Notes: generated by a model not told the origin, from the sequence alone. Shown: positions 1-8,046, numbered from the stretch's first letter. The stretch is 11,592 nucleotides of DNA from Novosphingobium sp. (GCA_028697875.1 JAQVEQ010000013.1:1-11592), one strand, 5' to 3'. Numbers and translations: made by a program.

Positions 1-652
1 GAGTAAAGCCGTCGTGGCGCAAGGCGGGGACGTAAGGCTCTGAGACAGGGATTGCGGAAACAGGGCGCGAGGCAGCGGGACCGGCCCCGCAATCCGGCGC
101 CGGCCCATCCGCCACCGGCCCCCACGCGCCCGCTGCAAAAGCCTCCATCGCCGCCCCCGCGCTTTCGCCCGGCAGGCCAAGATCGCGCGAAGCCGCAACC
201 CACCCGCGCCCCGCCGGATGCGTCTTGCGCGGATGGCAATCAGGCGACTCCGGATGGGTCGTGTGGGGATGGTTGCCGGATTGCTCCGGTTGCGGCGTGG
301 GCGAAGAGCCGGAACCGCTAGAATGCCCACCCCCGGCCGCTGTGGCTTCGCCACGCCTGCGGCTCCCCGCATGCGGGAGGGGAGCGAGACTTGCCGAACC
401 GCAGGTGAGGCTAGCCGCAGCGGGGTGGGCCTCCCCGGCCTCTCCAGCCTCCCCGCCGTCCAGGGCAGCACGCACCGCCCCACCCCGTCCCGCAGGCGTC
501 AGACCGGCAGCAACAATCTCCGCCTCGTCCAGCCAGCGCGGCCTGCCCCGGCTATTCCGCCGGTAGGGGCGGCCATTGTGAAACTGCACAGGCCCATCCC
601 CCGCGCCCCCATCGGACGGCACGGCAGGCTGGTTCGCGGAAATGTCGGACAT
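1..652 (-). CDS. Hypothetical low-complexity protein, N-terminal part (runs off left edge)
   Basis: An open frame of 217 codons runs leftwards from an ATG at 652-650 to the window edge without a stop, so the gene is partial at its 3' end. The start is well supported: the message strand reads GGAGGTGAATC directly before ATG. Residues 1-47 are moderately ordered (RRNSRGRPRWLDEAEIVAAG). Residues about 60-175 are rich in Gly, Ala, Pro, Ser and His and look disordered. The last visible residues (EPYVPALRHDGFT) resemble the entry to a helix-turn-helix domain that I recall from sphingomonad hypothetical proteins, where this motif is followed by a domain that would lie outside the window. That assignment is from memory and uncertain. 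GC is above 70%, higher than in the neighbours, and part of the linker is encoded by palindromic DNA (about 336-381). A DNA-binding role is possible but not shown. Confidence 0.72.
   Translation of the reverse strand, partial: MSDISANQPAVPSDGGAGDGPVQFHNGRPYRRNSRGRPRWLDEAEIVAAGLTPAGRGGAVRAALDGGEAGEAGEAHPAAASLTCGSASLAPLPHAGSRRRGEATAAGGGHSSGSGSSPTPQPEQSGNHPHTTHPESPDCHPRKTHPAGRGWVAASRDLGLPGESAGAAMEAFAAGAWGPVADGPAPDCGAGPAASRPVSAIPVSEPYVPALRHDGFT
336..381. repeat. Tandem palindromes inside a coding region (REP-like element)
   Basis: Two adjacent inverted repeats lie inside the minus-strand partial gene. The first is GTGGC-TTC-GCCAC, with flanking GCCGC and GCGGC arms. The second is CCCGCATGCGGG, extended by CTC and GAG. 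Together they look like a short dispersed palindromic repeat that stays in frame and encodes part of a Gly/Ala/Pro-rich linker. Copy number elsewhere in the genome cannot be seen from this window. Confidence 0.4.
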
Positions 653-844
653 GATTCACCTCCAAAGCAAGGAAAGAGAATCAAGCCACATATGGCGGAT
701 GGGGGGCTGTAGGAAAGACCTAAGCGGCGTGGACAAATTCATCCCGGCCCAGGCATGGCCGTATTTCAGAAATCACCAGCCAGAAGCTGTCTGACCGGAC
801 ACGACAACTTTGCGGACATTTGAATGAAGTGACACAATCGGCAG

Positions 845-1375
845 ATGGACGCGGAAGCGGTAAAGCGAACAACTGGTTACGCTCTTTTGGGTGCGACAGT
901 GTTGGCTTATTTCTCGCGACCTTGGTCTTGCTGGTTTGTCCTCTCGCGGTTCTCACCTGAAGACCCTGTGCCATACTCTCACTTTGACTATCACGGCTAT
1001 ATCTTCACTTTCGCATGCCTCATAGCCTTGCTGTTCGCCGCGCCAATTCTTTGGTTGGCGTCCAAGTTGTTCCTGAGCGGCGACATCGAGTTCCGTCTGT
1101 TTGCTTGGGCACGAGATTTCAGGGCCACTATCGTATCAGTTCTCATTGCCTTGGGTATCGGCGCTCCAATGCTTCCCCAAGTTTTATATTTATTCGGCCT
1201 ACCGATCGGCATAACAGCGCCCATCTGGCTTAGCTCGCTGGCGTGGTTGTTGGTCGTCGAGTTGGGGCGAACAGCGGCAGTATCGGGTAATCGGCTCAGC
1301 AAAGGTGGAGTGTACGTCGCTGCTGTGCTTGCCGTGACGGTGAGCGTGGCAAAACTGGCCTTATTTCGGCTTTGA
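845..1375 (+). CDS. Hypothetical multi-pass membrane protein
   Basis: 176 residues with about five hydrophobic segments: roughly 11-33, 51-76, 93-119, 124-140 and 156-175. Short charged loops lie between them (DIEFRLFAWARDFR at about 80-93; GRTAAVSGNRLSKGG at about 141-155). There is no signal peptide distinct from the first membrane segment and no catalytic motif that I recognise. The start is only moderately supported: no strong Shine-Dalgarno sequence precedes the ATG, the nearest purine-rich stretch being GAAGTGA more than ten bases upstream. The gene stands alone between the divergent partial gene on the left and the 3' end of uvrA on the right. Its GC (about 53%) is clearly below the roughly 65% of uvrA, which suggests acquisition or weak selection. 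It would act in the inner membrane; function unknown. Confidence 0.62.
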   Translation: MDAEAVKRTTGYALLGATVLAYFSRPWSCWFVLSRFSPEDPVPYSHFDYHGYIFTFACLIALLFAAPILWLASKLFLSGDIEFRLFAWARDFRATIVSVLIALGIGAPMLPQVLYLFGLPIGITAPIWLSSLAWLLVVELGRTAAVSGNRLSKGGVYVAAVLAVTVSVAKLALFRL

Positions 1376-1648
1376 CCTGTCACAACCCTAGCGTCCGCTT
1401 CCCCCGACATTTCCGCCGTTCACGCCATCTGATGCATCTGCGGAAAGCAGACAATCATTCAGGGCTGAATTTGCCCACGCCGCCTAGCCGAATAAACATT
1501 CATTTGACCGTACAGTCCATGGCCGGTGTTATGGACGTAATTCCGGAAGAACCATTCAAAGACAACTTCTAACCGCATCAATCTCGATTGAGTTTGATAC
1601 CGTTGGTGATTGGAAGGGGTAGTCACACGCCCTAGTCCACCGCCTCAC
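1376..1648. other. Gene-free stretch between membrane-protein gene and uvrA 3' end
   Basis: No convincing gene is present on either strand. It holds a promoter-like and operator-like sequence pointing rightwards (1504-1532) and a short inverted repeat TCAATC-TC-GATTGA near 1578-1591. No clear intrinsic terminator for uvrA is visible. Confidence 0.5.
1504..1532 (+). promoter_or_regulatory. Orphan promoter-like sequence overlapping a TetR-type palindrome
   Basis: TTGACC (1504-1509) and TGTTAT (1527-1532) are separated by 17 bp, a good sigma-70 spacing. The -35 box lies inside an imperfect palindrome TTGACCGTACAGTCCA (6 of 8 positions symmetric). It resembles operators of the TTGACCGTACGGTCAA kind used by TetR-family repressors of efflux genes. 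No gene starts downstream in this direction before the convergent uvrA, so it is probably a relic or would give an antisense transcript. Confidence 0.3.
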
Positions 1649-4555
<2,907 letters not shown>

Positions 4556-4626
4556 GGAGCGCGATCTGGGGCCTTGGAGGAAAAGAGTCCAGCAAGCGCA
4601 TGCGCCGCGCCGCCGGCAGGCCCAAT

Positions 4627-4641
4627 GTTCCGCAAATGTTC
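4627..4641. promoter_or_regulatory. LexA (SOS) box, GTTC-N7-GTTC
   Basis: GTTC CGCAAAT GTTC is an exact match to the direct-repeat LexA site established for alphaproteobacteria (GTTCN7GTTC). It lies in the divergent region, 72 bp from the uvrA ATG and 138 bp from the start of the exported protein gene on the other strand. Position and target gene agree with SOS control of uvrA. Whether the plus-strand gene shares this control cannot be told from the sequence. Confidence 0.85.
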
Positions 4642-4779
4642 ACACCCGTCAAGGGCGGGACATGCGCGGCCGGACAAGTTTGGCCGCCGCCGCCGCAGTT
4701 CGTCGCGTTTCACGCCGCGCGGGTTTGCAATGTACGGCCGGTTGACGCAGTCTGCCGCTGGAATCACACGGAGGATCGC

Positions 4780-5139
4780 ATGACCATCACCCTGTCCCGC
4801 AAAGCCACTCTGCTCGGCGCGGCCCTGTTCGCCGCCGCCTGCCCCGCCTTCGCCATCGCGCAGGACACCCCGGAAGCGCCGGACATGTCGGACCCGGCCG
4901 TGCAGCAACGCATCGAGGCGAACCGCCAGCAGGCCGAAACCGCCCAGGCCCAGCTCGACGCCAACGCCGCCAGCCAGAAGGCCCACGACGACGCCGTGCA
5001 GGAACGCGAACAGGTCCTCTCCCAGCAGGAAGCCGCCACCGCCAAGGCCAAGGCCGATTACGACGCGGCAATGGCCCGCTGGAAGGAAACGGTGGAAGCC
5101 TGCAAACGCGGCGATACCGCCCGCTGCAAGGGGGACTAA
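4780..5139 (+). CDS. Small exported coiled-coil protein, hypothetical
   Basis: 119 residues. The start is set by GGAGG at 4770-4774, five bases before the ATG. An open frame extends further upstream but without signal-peptide logic or a ribosome binding site. Residues 1-27 form a signal peptide: basic MTITLSRK, a hydrophobic Ala/Leu core, and AIA before Gln28. Cys21 within FAAAC is only a poor lipobox, so a lipoprotein is less likely. Residues about 38-105 are a Gln/Ala/Glu/Lys-rich, strongly helical stretch with heptad character. Two cysteines near the C-terminus (C108, C116, in CKRGDTARC) could form a disulfide in the periplasm. It is divergent from uvrA and shares its upstream region with the SOS box. 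A stem-loop follows the stop codon. No enzymatic motif is seen; a structural or stress role in the envelope is only a guess. Confidence 0.85.
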   Translation: MTITLSRKATLLGAALFAAACPAFAIAQDTPEAPDMSDPAVQQRIEANRQQAETAQAQLDANAASQKAHDDAVQEREQVLSQQEAATAKAKADYDAAMARWKETVEACKRGDTARCKGD

Positions 5140-5158
5140 GAAACCCCCGCGCCTTCGT

Positions 5159-5201
5159 CGGGCTGGTGCCGCAAGAAAGAGATCGCTTTCGCACCGGCCC
5201 G
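5159..5201 (+). terminator. Stem-loop after the exported protein gene
   Basis: CGGGCTGGTGC (5159-5169) pairs with GCACCGGCCCG (5191-5201) over 11 bp, with one G-U pair. The loop holds a second small stem, GAAAG with CTTTC. There is no T run after it, so it is a transcript-end or stabilising hairpin rather than a textbook intrinsic terminator. Confidence 0.45.
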
Positions 5202-5287
5202 AGAGCACCCATCGGTCGTCGACCTGTCGACCTTCGGCATCCCCACCGCAACTCCTCGCCGGAGGCTTCCAGGCTTCTGTCGCAAGG

Positions 5288-5315
5288 TTGCAATTTTCGA
5301 GATATGCCTTATATA
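5288..5315 (+). promoter_or_regulatory. Putative sigma-70-type promoter for the small-gene cluster
   Basis: TTGCAA (5288-5293) and TATATA (5310-5315) are 16 bp apart, in an AT-rich pocket within GC-rich DNA. The start codon of the first cluster gene lies about 75 bp further on. No sigma-EcfG-like GGAAC/GTT pair was seen here. Confidence 0.45.
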
Positions 5316-5389
5316 CCGGACATCGCTGTTCATTCATAGCATAGCAGCGACTGAGAGACCGTTGCGCTCCCGCATCATGGAGAGCCAAC

Positions 5390-5590
5390 GTGGATCTGAA
5401 TGAGCTCCTGTTCCAACATCAAGTGGCGTTAATTCACGCAAGTGAAGCCCGTCGTGGTCCATCCAGGGCAGCTCACTGGGATTTCGTTCGCTATTACGGG
5501 GAACGTATCAGGCATTTGCGCTCGGCCCTTAGTGTGTCGGAATATTTGCCGGTTGGTGATCGACCGCATGGCGCCAAGGAAAGTCTGTGA
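5390..5590 (+). CDS. Small MDLNEL-type hypothetical protein (paralogue A)
   Basis: 66 residues from a GTG start preceded by GGAGAG. The start is confirmed by comparison with the protein encoded at 7794-7618 (minus): both begin MDLNEL, both have QVALIHA at residues 11-17, and both have Arg/Lys-rich helical C-terminal halves. The protein looks all-helical and soluble, with no membrane segment and no catalytic motif. I recall similar short hypothetical proteins from sphingomonads, without a known function. An 8-codon mini-frame (ATG at 5377) overlaps the start and ends at 5403; it could be chance or a coupling leader. The stop codon overlaps the next start (GTGA, 5587-5590), so the two are probably translationally coupled in one operon. 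Confidence 0.72.
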   Translation: MDLNELLFQHQVALIHASEARRGPSRAAHWDFVRYYGERIRHLRSALSVSEYLPVGDRPHGAKESL

Positions 5591-5898
5591 CATGCCTGCG
5601 TGCATTTACTTTCGGCCGGAGCGATAGATTCCGGCGGATAGCAAGCCGCACACACTTTGGCCGTCCCAGCGTTGCCAATGAGGCGGCCCGGCGGCGGTAC
5701 GAAATCACCCAGCTCGCATTCTTGCTGTTTGGGGGACGTATGGCTGCGGCAAATATCCTGAACACGCCTCTTCACCATTTGGGTGGGGCGCCTTTGGATA
5801 TCGCAATGGCCAATTCCGAAGGTCATATCGAGGTTACCCGGACAATTCGACGGATGGCATTGATCGGGAAGAAGAACAGGGATCACTGTCAATACTAG
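5587..5898 (+). CDS. MbcA/ParS/Xre antitoxin-like protein (DUF2384-type toxin-binding domain)
   Basis: 103 residues. Residues about 35-92 match the C-terminal toxin-binding domain of the MbcA/ParS/Xre antitoxin family: a helix ending in LAFLLFGG, then AANILNTPLHHLGGAPLDIA (about 54-73) and an EGHIEVTRTIRRM helix (78-90). These correspond to the family pattern of FGD...A..WL.TPN..LGG..PL.L...EG..V...L.R. The N-terminal Xre helix-turn-helix seen in full-length members is absent; residues 1-34 are Arg-rich and unlike it. The assigned GTG start overlaps the upstream stop by four bases, and a later start is possible. No RES-domain toxin gene is adjacent, so it may be a solitary regulator or partner of something else. 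Low GC compared with uvrA supports an accessory origin. Confidence 0.72.
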   Translation: MTCLRAFTFGRSDRFRRIASRTHFGRPSVANEAARRRYEITQLAFLLFGGRMAAANILNTPLHHLGGAPLDIAMANSEGHIEVTRTIRRMALIGKKNRDHCQY

Positions 5899-5901
5899 AT
5901 T

Positions 5902-5918
5902 TTGCCGTTTTTCGGCAA
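5902..5918 (+). repeat. Perfect hairpin between two cluster genes
   Basis: TTGCCG-TTTTT-CGGCAA sits 4 bp after the stop of the DUF2384-type gene and 21 bp before the next start. With no T run after it, it is more likely an mRNA stability or attenuation hairpin than a strong terminator. Confidence 0.4.
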
Positions 5919-5939
5919 CGAATGCACATAAGGAATATA

Positions 5940-6086
5940 ATGCATACAATTACTCGCACCCGGAAAGACCCAATGTCTTGGATGTCTTCCGGAAAGATTC
6001 GCAAAACGATAACGACCGATCCTGTTACTCCAGGCGTTCTGTCGAAAAGCGAAGTAAAACGAATTATCGCTGAAATGATCGGCTAA
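5940..6086 (+). CDS. 48-aa hypothetical basic protein
   Basis: A short frame from the ATG at 5940 to the TAA at 6084-6086, beginning MHTITRTRKDPMSWMS and ending VKRIIAEMIG. AAGGA at 5930-5934 lies five bases before the start, a good Shine-Dalgarno position. The frame is followed within 10 bp by a strong intrinsic terminator, which supports its being the last gene of the transcript begun at about 5320. The protein is basic in its first two thirds and carries a probable amphipathic helix at the end (SKSEVKRIIAEM). No domain is recognised. An internal ATG at codon 12 is a possible alternative start. Confidence 0.6.
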   Translation: MHTITRTRKDPMSWMSSGKIRKTITTDPVTPGVLSKSEVKRIIAEMIG

Positions 6087-6094
6087 AGTTCACG

Positions 6095-6127
6095 CCGGGT
6101 GGAGTTGATGCTCTGCCCGGTTTTTTT
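6095..6127 (+). terminator. Rho-independent terminator
   Basis: CCGGGTGGAG (6095-6104) pairs with CTCTGCCCGG (6111-6120) over 10 bp, with two wobble pairs and a six-base loop, and is followed directly by seven T. This is a textbook intrinsic terminator closing the plus-strand operon of three small genes. Confidence 0.9.
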
Positions 6128-6152
6128 GTTATCCAGCAGCAGGAAAACCGGC

Positions 6153-6362
6153 ATGTCACAGGAAGCAGTCCAGCCCTTCTTGATCACCAAGAATGAAGAG
6201 GGAAGATATCGCCTAACGGTCCGGCACACCCGCTATAATTCCCAAGGCTATCCGATTGTCACGTCCGATGAGCAGCAGGAAACATTTCCGACGATCGCTG
6301 CAGCGAAAGCATTCGCCAGAGACACGTATCACGCGCGGCCTGGAGAATTCGCCAGGAAATAG
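6153..6362 (+). CDS. 69-aa hypothetical protein
   Basis: 69 residues from the ATG at 6153, with AGGA eight bases upstream. A longer frame reaches back to 6099, but that start would lie inside the terminator, so the shorter form is preferred. The sequence (SQEAVQPFLITKNEEGRYR at the start, then RHTRYNSQGYPIVTSDEQQ, then PTIAAAKAFARDTY) suggests a small beta-strand/helix domain: two or three strands with Tyr and Thr, then one helix. No signal peptide, membrane segment or catalytic motif is seen. I recall short sphingomonad proteins of this style, but no function. It follows the terminator at a distance of 25 bp, so it needs its own promoter or read-through. Confidence 0.65.
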   Translation: MSQEAVQPFLITKNEEGRYRLTVRHTRYNSQGYPIVTSDEQQETFPTIAAAKAFARDTYHARPGEFARK

Positions 6363-6471
6363 ATGTGCCAGGTTAACCGATACTGTCGCCATACCGGCCA
6401 GTGTTTAACCGCCCCTATCGCGCTGCCGCCATGCGCGAAGTTCAAAGCATGAATTCAATGGAAAAGACGCC

Positions 6472-6741
6472 ATGGCAAAAGAAGAACTCCTGACGATGGA
6501 GGGGCAGATCGACGAAATCCTGCCCGATGGTCGCTTTGGCGTCATGCTCGATAACGAGCATCGCATCATCGCCTACACTGCGGGCAAGATGCGCAAATAT
6601 CGGATCAGGACCGTTGTCGGCGATCGCGTTCATGTCGAAATGACGCCTTACGACCTCTCGAAAGGCCGCATCGTCTTTCGCGAAAAGACGCCTGGGAGCG
6701 GCCCAAGCGGACCGAAACGCCGCAGCACTTACCGGCGCTAG
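6472..6741 (+). CDS. infA: Translation initiation factor IF-1-like protein, tailed paralogue
   Basis: 89 residues. Residues 1-70 are a clear IF-1 S1-type OB fold: MAKEELLTMEGQIDEILPDG at the start, GKMRKYRIR (about 38-46), and GDRVHVEMTPYDLSKGRIVF with the strongly conserved TPYDLSKGRI block. IF-1 binds the A site of the 30S subunit and helps select initiator tRNA. Typical IF-1 ends near residue 72; this one carries a basic Gly/Pro/Arg tail (KTPGSGPSGPKRRSTYRR). The centre of the fold is also less like housekeeping IF-1 (DNEHRIIAYTAGKMRKYRIR). The accessory setting suggests a second copy next to a housekeeping infA elsewhere in the genome, which is an inference. The upstream GGAAAAG is only a fair Shine-Dalgarno sequence. 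The DUF5710 gene follows after 13 bp, probably co-transcribed. Confidence 0.9.
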   Translation: MAKEELLTMEGQIDEILPDGRFGVMLDNEHRIIAYTAGKMRKYRIRTVVGDRVHVEMTPYDLSKGRIVFREKTPGSGPSGPKRRSTYRR

Positions 6742-6754
6742 GATTGCCACGACA

Positions 6755-7294
6755 GTGTTCGATCTCCCCGCGTTCTGCGACATGAACATATTCGATATGT
6801 CCGTTGCGCATGGGGGCTTCGGGTTTTGGGCCCGCAGGACGACATGGGACAACAGCTGTGCCCGGATCGTTGCTATCGGGCTGTTTACCCAACCGCCTCC
6901 TTACTTCGGCAATCCGCCGGTTCTGGCCGATATCTACTCGCTGACCGGCCAGATGAAGGAACGGGCCGCCACTTTGCCGATGCCGGGGGCCTATAGAAAT
7001 TGGCTCCAGATCGAGGAACCTTCGTGGGCAACGCCAGACGTTCTCAGTCCATTGGACGATCCTGTTTTGCGGGCAAGGCTTTCCCGGCTCGAGAGGGGGC
7101 GCTTCTGCCAAGCCAGCGAACGAATCCGGCTGACAGTTCCTTATGCTCGCAAGGACGAGGCGAAGGCCTTGGGGGCACGCTGGGATGCCGTCAATCGCGA
7201 GTGGTGGATCCCACAGGACAATCCGGATGCGAAACGCAAAGCAGTTCGCTTGGGCTTCCTTCGGACCAAGCCCGGAGAAGCCCAAATCCGGTAA
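6755..7294 (+). CDS. DUF5710-domain protein with unrecognised N-terminal part
   Basis: 179 residues from a GTG start, with AGGA at 6740-6743; an ATG at 6782 (MNIFDMS) is an alternative without a ribosome binding site. Residues about 123-162 match DUF5710: IRLTVPYARKDEAKALGARW followed by DAVNREWWIP, the family hallmark being VPY.eKDeAKaLGArWD...k.WyvP. This domain is found in primases, plasmid and phage proteins and stand-alone proteins, with no proven biochemical role that I know of. Residues 1-120 are not recognised. They contain the aromatic stretch IGLFTQPPPYFGNPPVLADI and a helical region around PVLRARLSRLERGR. The gene follows the IF-1 paralogue by 13 bp in the same orientation. No clear terminator follows. 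Confidence 0.75.
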   Translation: MFDLPAFCDMNIFDMSVAHGGFGFWARRTTWDNSCARIVAIGLFTQPPPYFGNPPVLADIYSLTGQMKERAATLPMPGAYRNWLQIEEPSWATPDVLSPLDDPVLRARLSRLERGRFCQASERIRLTVPYARKDEAKALGARWDAVNREWWIPQDNPDAKRKAVRLGFLRTKPGEAQIR

Positions 7295-7384
7295 ACCTGA
7301 CAAAATCGGGAATCGCCCTTCACAGCACGGCGCAAATCGCAATTCAGCCGTACACCATGACAACAATACAACGGAGCCAGCCGT

Positions 7385-7621
7385 CTAATACCAGGATTCA
7401 GCCCACAGCGGAAACCGTCTCGCCTCGTCCGGCAGCAGCCTGGAGCGAAATATCCTGCGCAAGAACAATCCATGCCTGGAGTGCAATGGAACAATTCTCA
7501 CACCGCCGTCTGGAAGTTCCTCGAGCGCGCTGATCGGTATCCTGTTCCGAAGGCACAGCGCTTCCACTTCAACCAAAGAGGCGCGGATGTTTAACACGCT
7601 GGAGACGCGGGGCCGTTTCAT
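7385..7621 (-). CDS. 78-aa hypothetical protein, third gene of minus operon
   Basis: 78 residues. The ATG overlaps the stop of the preceding gene (ATGA at 7621-7618), which points to translational coupling. A start at an in-frame GTG nine codons in (VLNIRASLVEVEALC) is possible. The central part (ASLVEVEALCLRNRIPISAL, then EELPDGGVRIVPLHSRHG) looks like a small alpha-beta-beta domain with the pattern helix, short loop, two strands. The C-terminal third is Arg-rich. I recall short sphingomonad proteins with the same EALC...I.AIE.L..GGTRVV layout, of unknown function. It is not an RNA polymerase or toxin-antitoxin family that I recognise. Confidence 0.6.
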   Translation of the reverse strand: MKRPRVSSVLNIRASLVEVEALCLRNRIPISALEELPDGGVRIVPLHSRHGLFLRRIFRSRLLPDEARRFPLWAESWY

Positions 7622-7794
7622 TGGGACTTTCTGCTGGTAAGATCGCCATGCTTCAGGCGGTGACGCATCTTACCGATTTGCGCACCGAAACCTTCGGCGC
7701 GGTTCTTGAACCTTCCTCGATCTGCTGTCGTGCCAGTCACGTCTGCATGGATCAGAGCGACCTGCTGGCGATAGAAAAGTTCGTTGAGGTCCAT
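7618..7794 (-). CDS. 58-aa MDLNEL-type hypothetical protein (paralogue B)
   Basis: 58 residues from the ATG at 7794-7792 to the TGA at 7620-7618. The N-terminus MDLNELFYRQQVALIHA matches MDLNELLFQHQVALIHA of the protein at 5390-5590 at 13 of 17 positions, which makes the reading frame convincing despite its small size. The rest (from DVTGTTADRGRF onward to MRHRLKHGDL) is more divergent but keeps a basic helical C-terminal half. It starts 7 bp after the stop of the preceding gene, with GGGAAG directly upstream and AGGA a little further up. It overlaps the next gene by the ATGA junction. Function unknown; see the paralogue on the plus strand. Confidence 0.75.
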   Translation of the reverse strand: MDLNELFYRQQVALIHADVTGTTADRGRFKNRAEGFGAQIGKMRHRLKHGDLTSRKSQ

Positions 7795-7801
7795 CTTCCC
7801 G

Positions 7802-8026
7802 CTATCCTGTCGGTGAAGGAAAACGAGCCACAGCGGCGGCGGACGCCTCCCGCGCTTGATCGTTTCGAGCCTTGTTCTCTTTGACTTGGCGGGCTTGATC
7901 GGCCATCGCGCGCCATGCCGCTTCGGAGCGCAGCGCCCTGTCTCTCACATTATTGAGCGTCGCGTCGCGCGCTTCCTTGGCCGCGTCTTCGGCTCGCTCC
8001 ATGTAAAACGCAATCGCCTGAGTCAT
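7802..8026 (-). CDS. 74-aa helical hypothetical protein, first gene of minus operon
   Basis: 74 residues, almost entirely helical and rich in Ala, Arg, Glu and Lys: MTQAIAFYMERAEDAAKEAR, then DATLNNVRDRALRSEAAWRA, then MADQARQ. The core A..ATL.NVRDR.LR.EAAW.AMADRA is one I recall from small sphingomonad hypothetical proteins, which supports this strand over the opposing frame. It probably forms a short coiled coil or helical hairpin; no signal peptide or membrane segment. The upstream AAAGAG serves as a modest Shine-Dalgarno sequence. It is followed by the 58-aa gene after 7 bp. It lies downstream of the cold-shock gene in the same orientation but beyond that gene's terminator. Confidence 0.72.
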   Translation of the reverse strand: MTQAIAFYMERAEDAAKEARDATLNNVRDRALRSEAAWRAMADQARQVKENKARNDQAREASAAAVARFPSPTG

Positions 8027-8046
8027 CGCCAGCGCTCTTTCTTGAA

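Noticed and set aside
52..712. Three overlapping plus-strand frames and one minus frame in the left edge region
   Set aside because: Pro/Arg-rich shadow sequence. The minus-strand frame from 652 has an ideal ribosome binding site and stays open to the edge.
720..974. 84-codon minus-strand frame
   Set aside because: Overlaps the start of the membrane-protein gene, no ribosome binding site, no domain-like pattern.
997..1410. 137-codon minus-strand frame
   Set aside because: Antisense to the membrane protein, whose hydrophobic segment pattern is far more protein-like.
1372..1572. 66-codon plus-strand frame after the membrane-protein gene
   Set aside because: Unstructured composition and no clear ribosome binding site; it runs through the promoter-like sequence at 1504-1532. 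Too weak to call.
4600..4779. N-terminal extension of the exported coiled-coil protein
   Set aside because: It would bury the signal peptide, and it passes through the SOS box. GGAGG with good spacing supports the start at 4780.
5494..5949. 151-codon minus-strand frame
   Set aside because: Antisense to the 66-aa and DUF2384-type genes, Cys/Pro-rich shadow sequence, no ribosome binding site.
6605..7366. 253-codon minus-strand frame
   Set aside because: Antisense to the IF-1 and DUF5710 genes, both of which have recognised domains.
7000..7533. 177-codon plus-strand frame
   Set aside because: Out of frame with the DUF5710 gene, overlaps the opposing 78-aa gene, no domain-like pattern.
7621..7884. 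87-codon plus-strand frame with a TTG start
   Set aside because: Runs opposite the 58-aa gene, whose frame is supported by a clear paralogue. No ribosome binding site.
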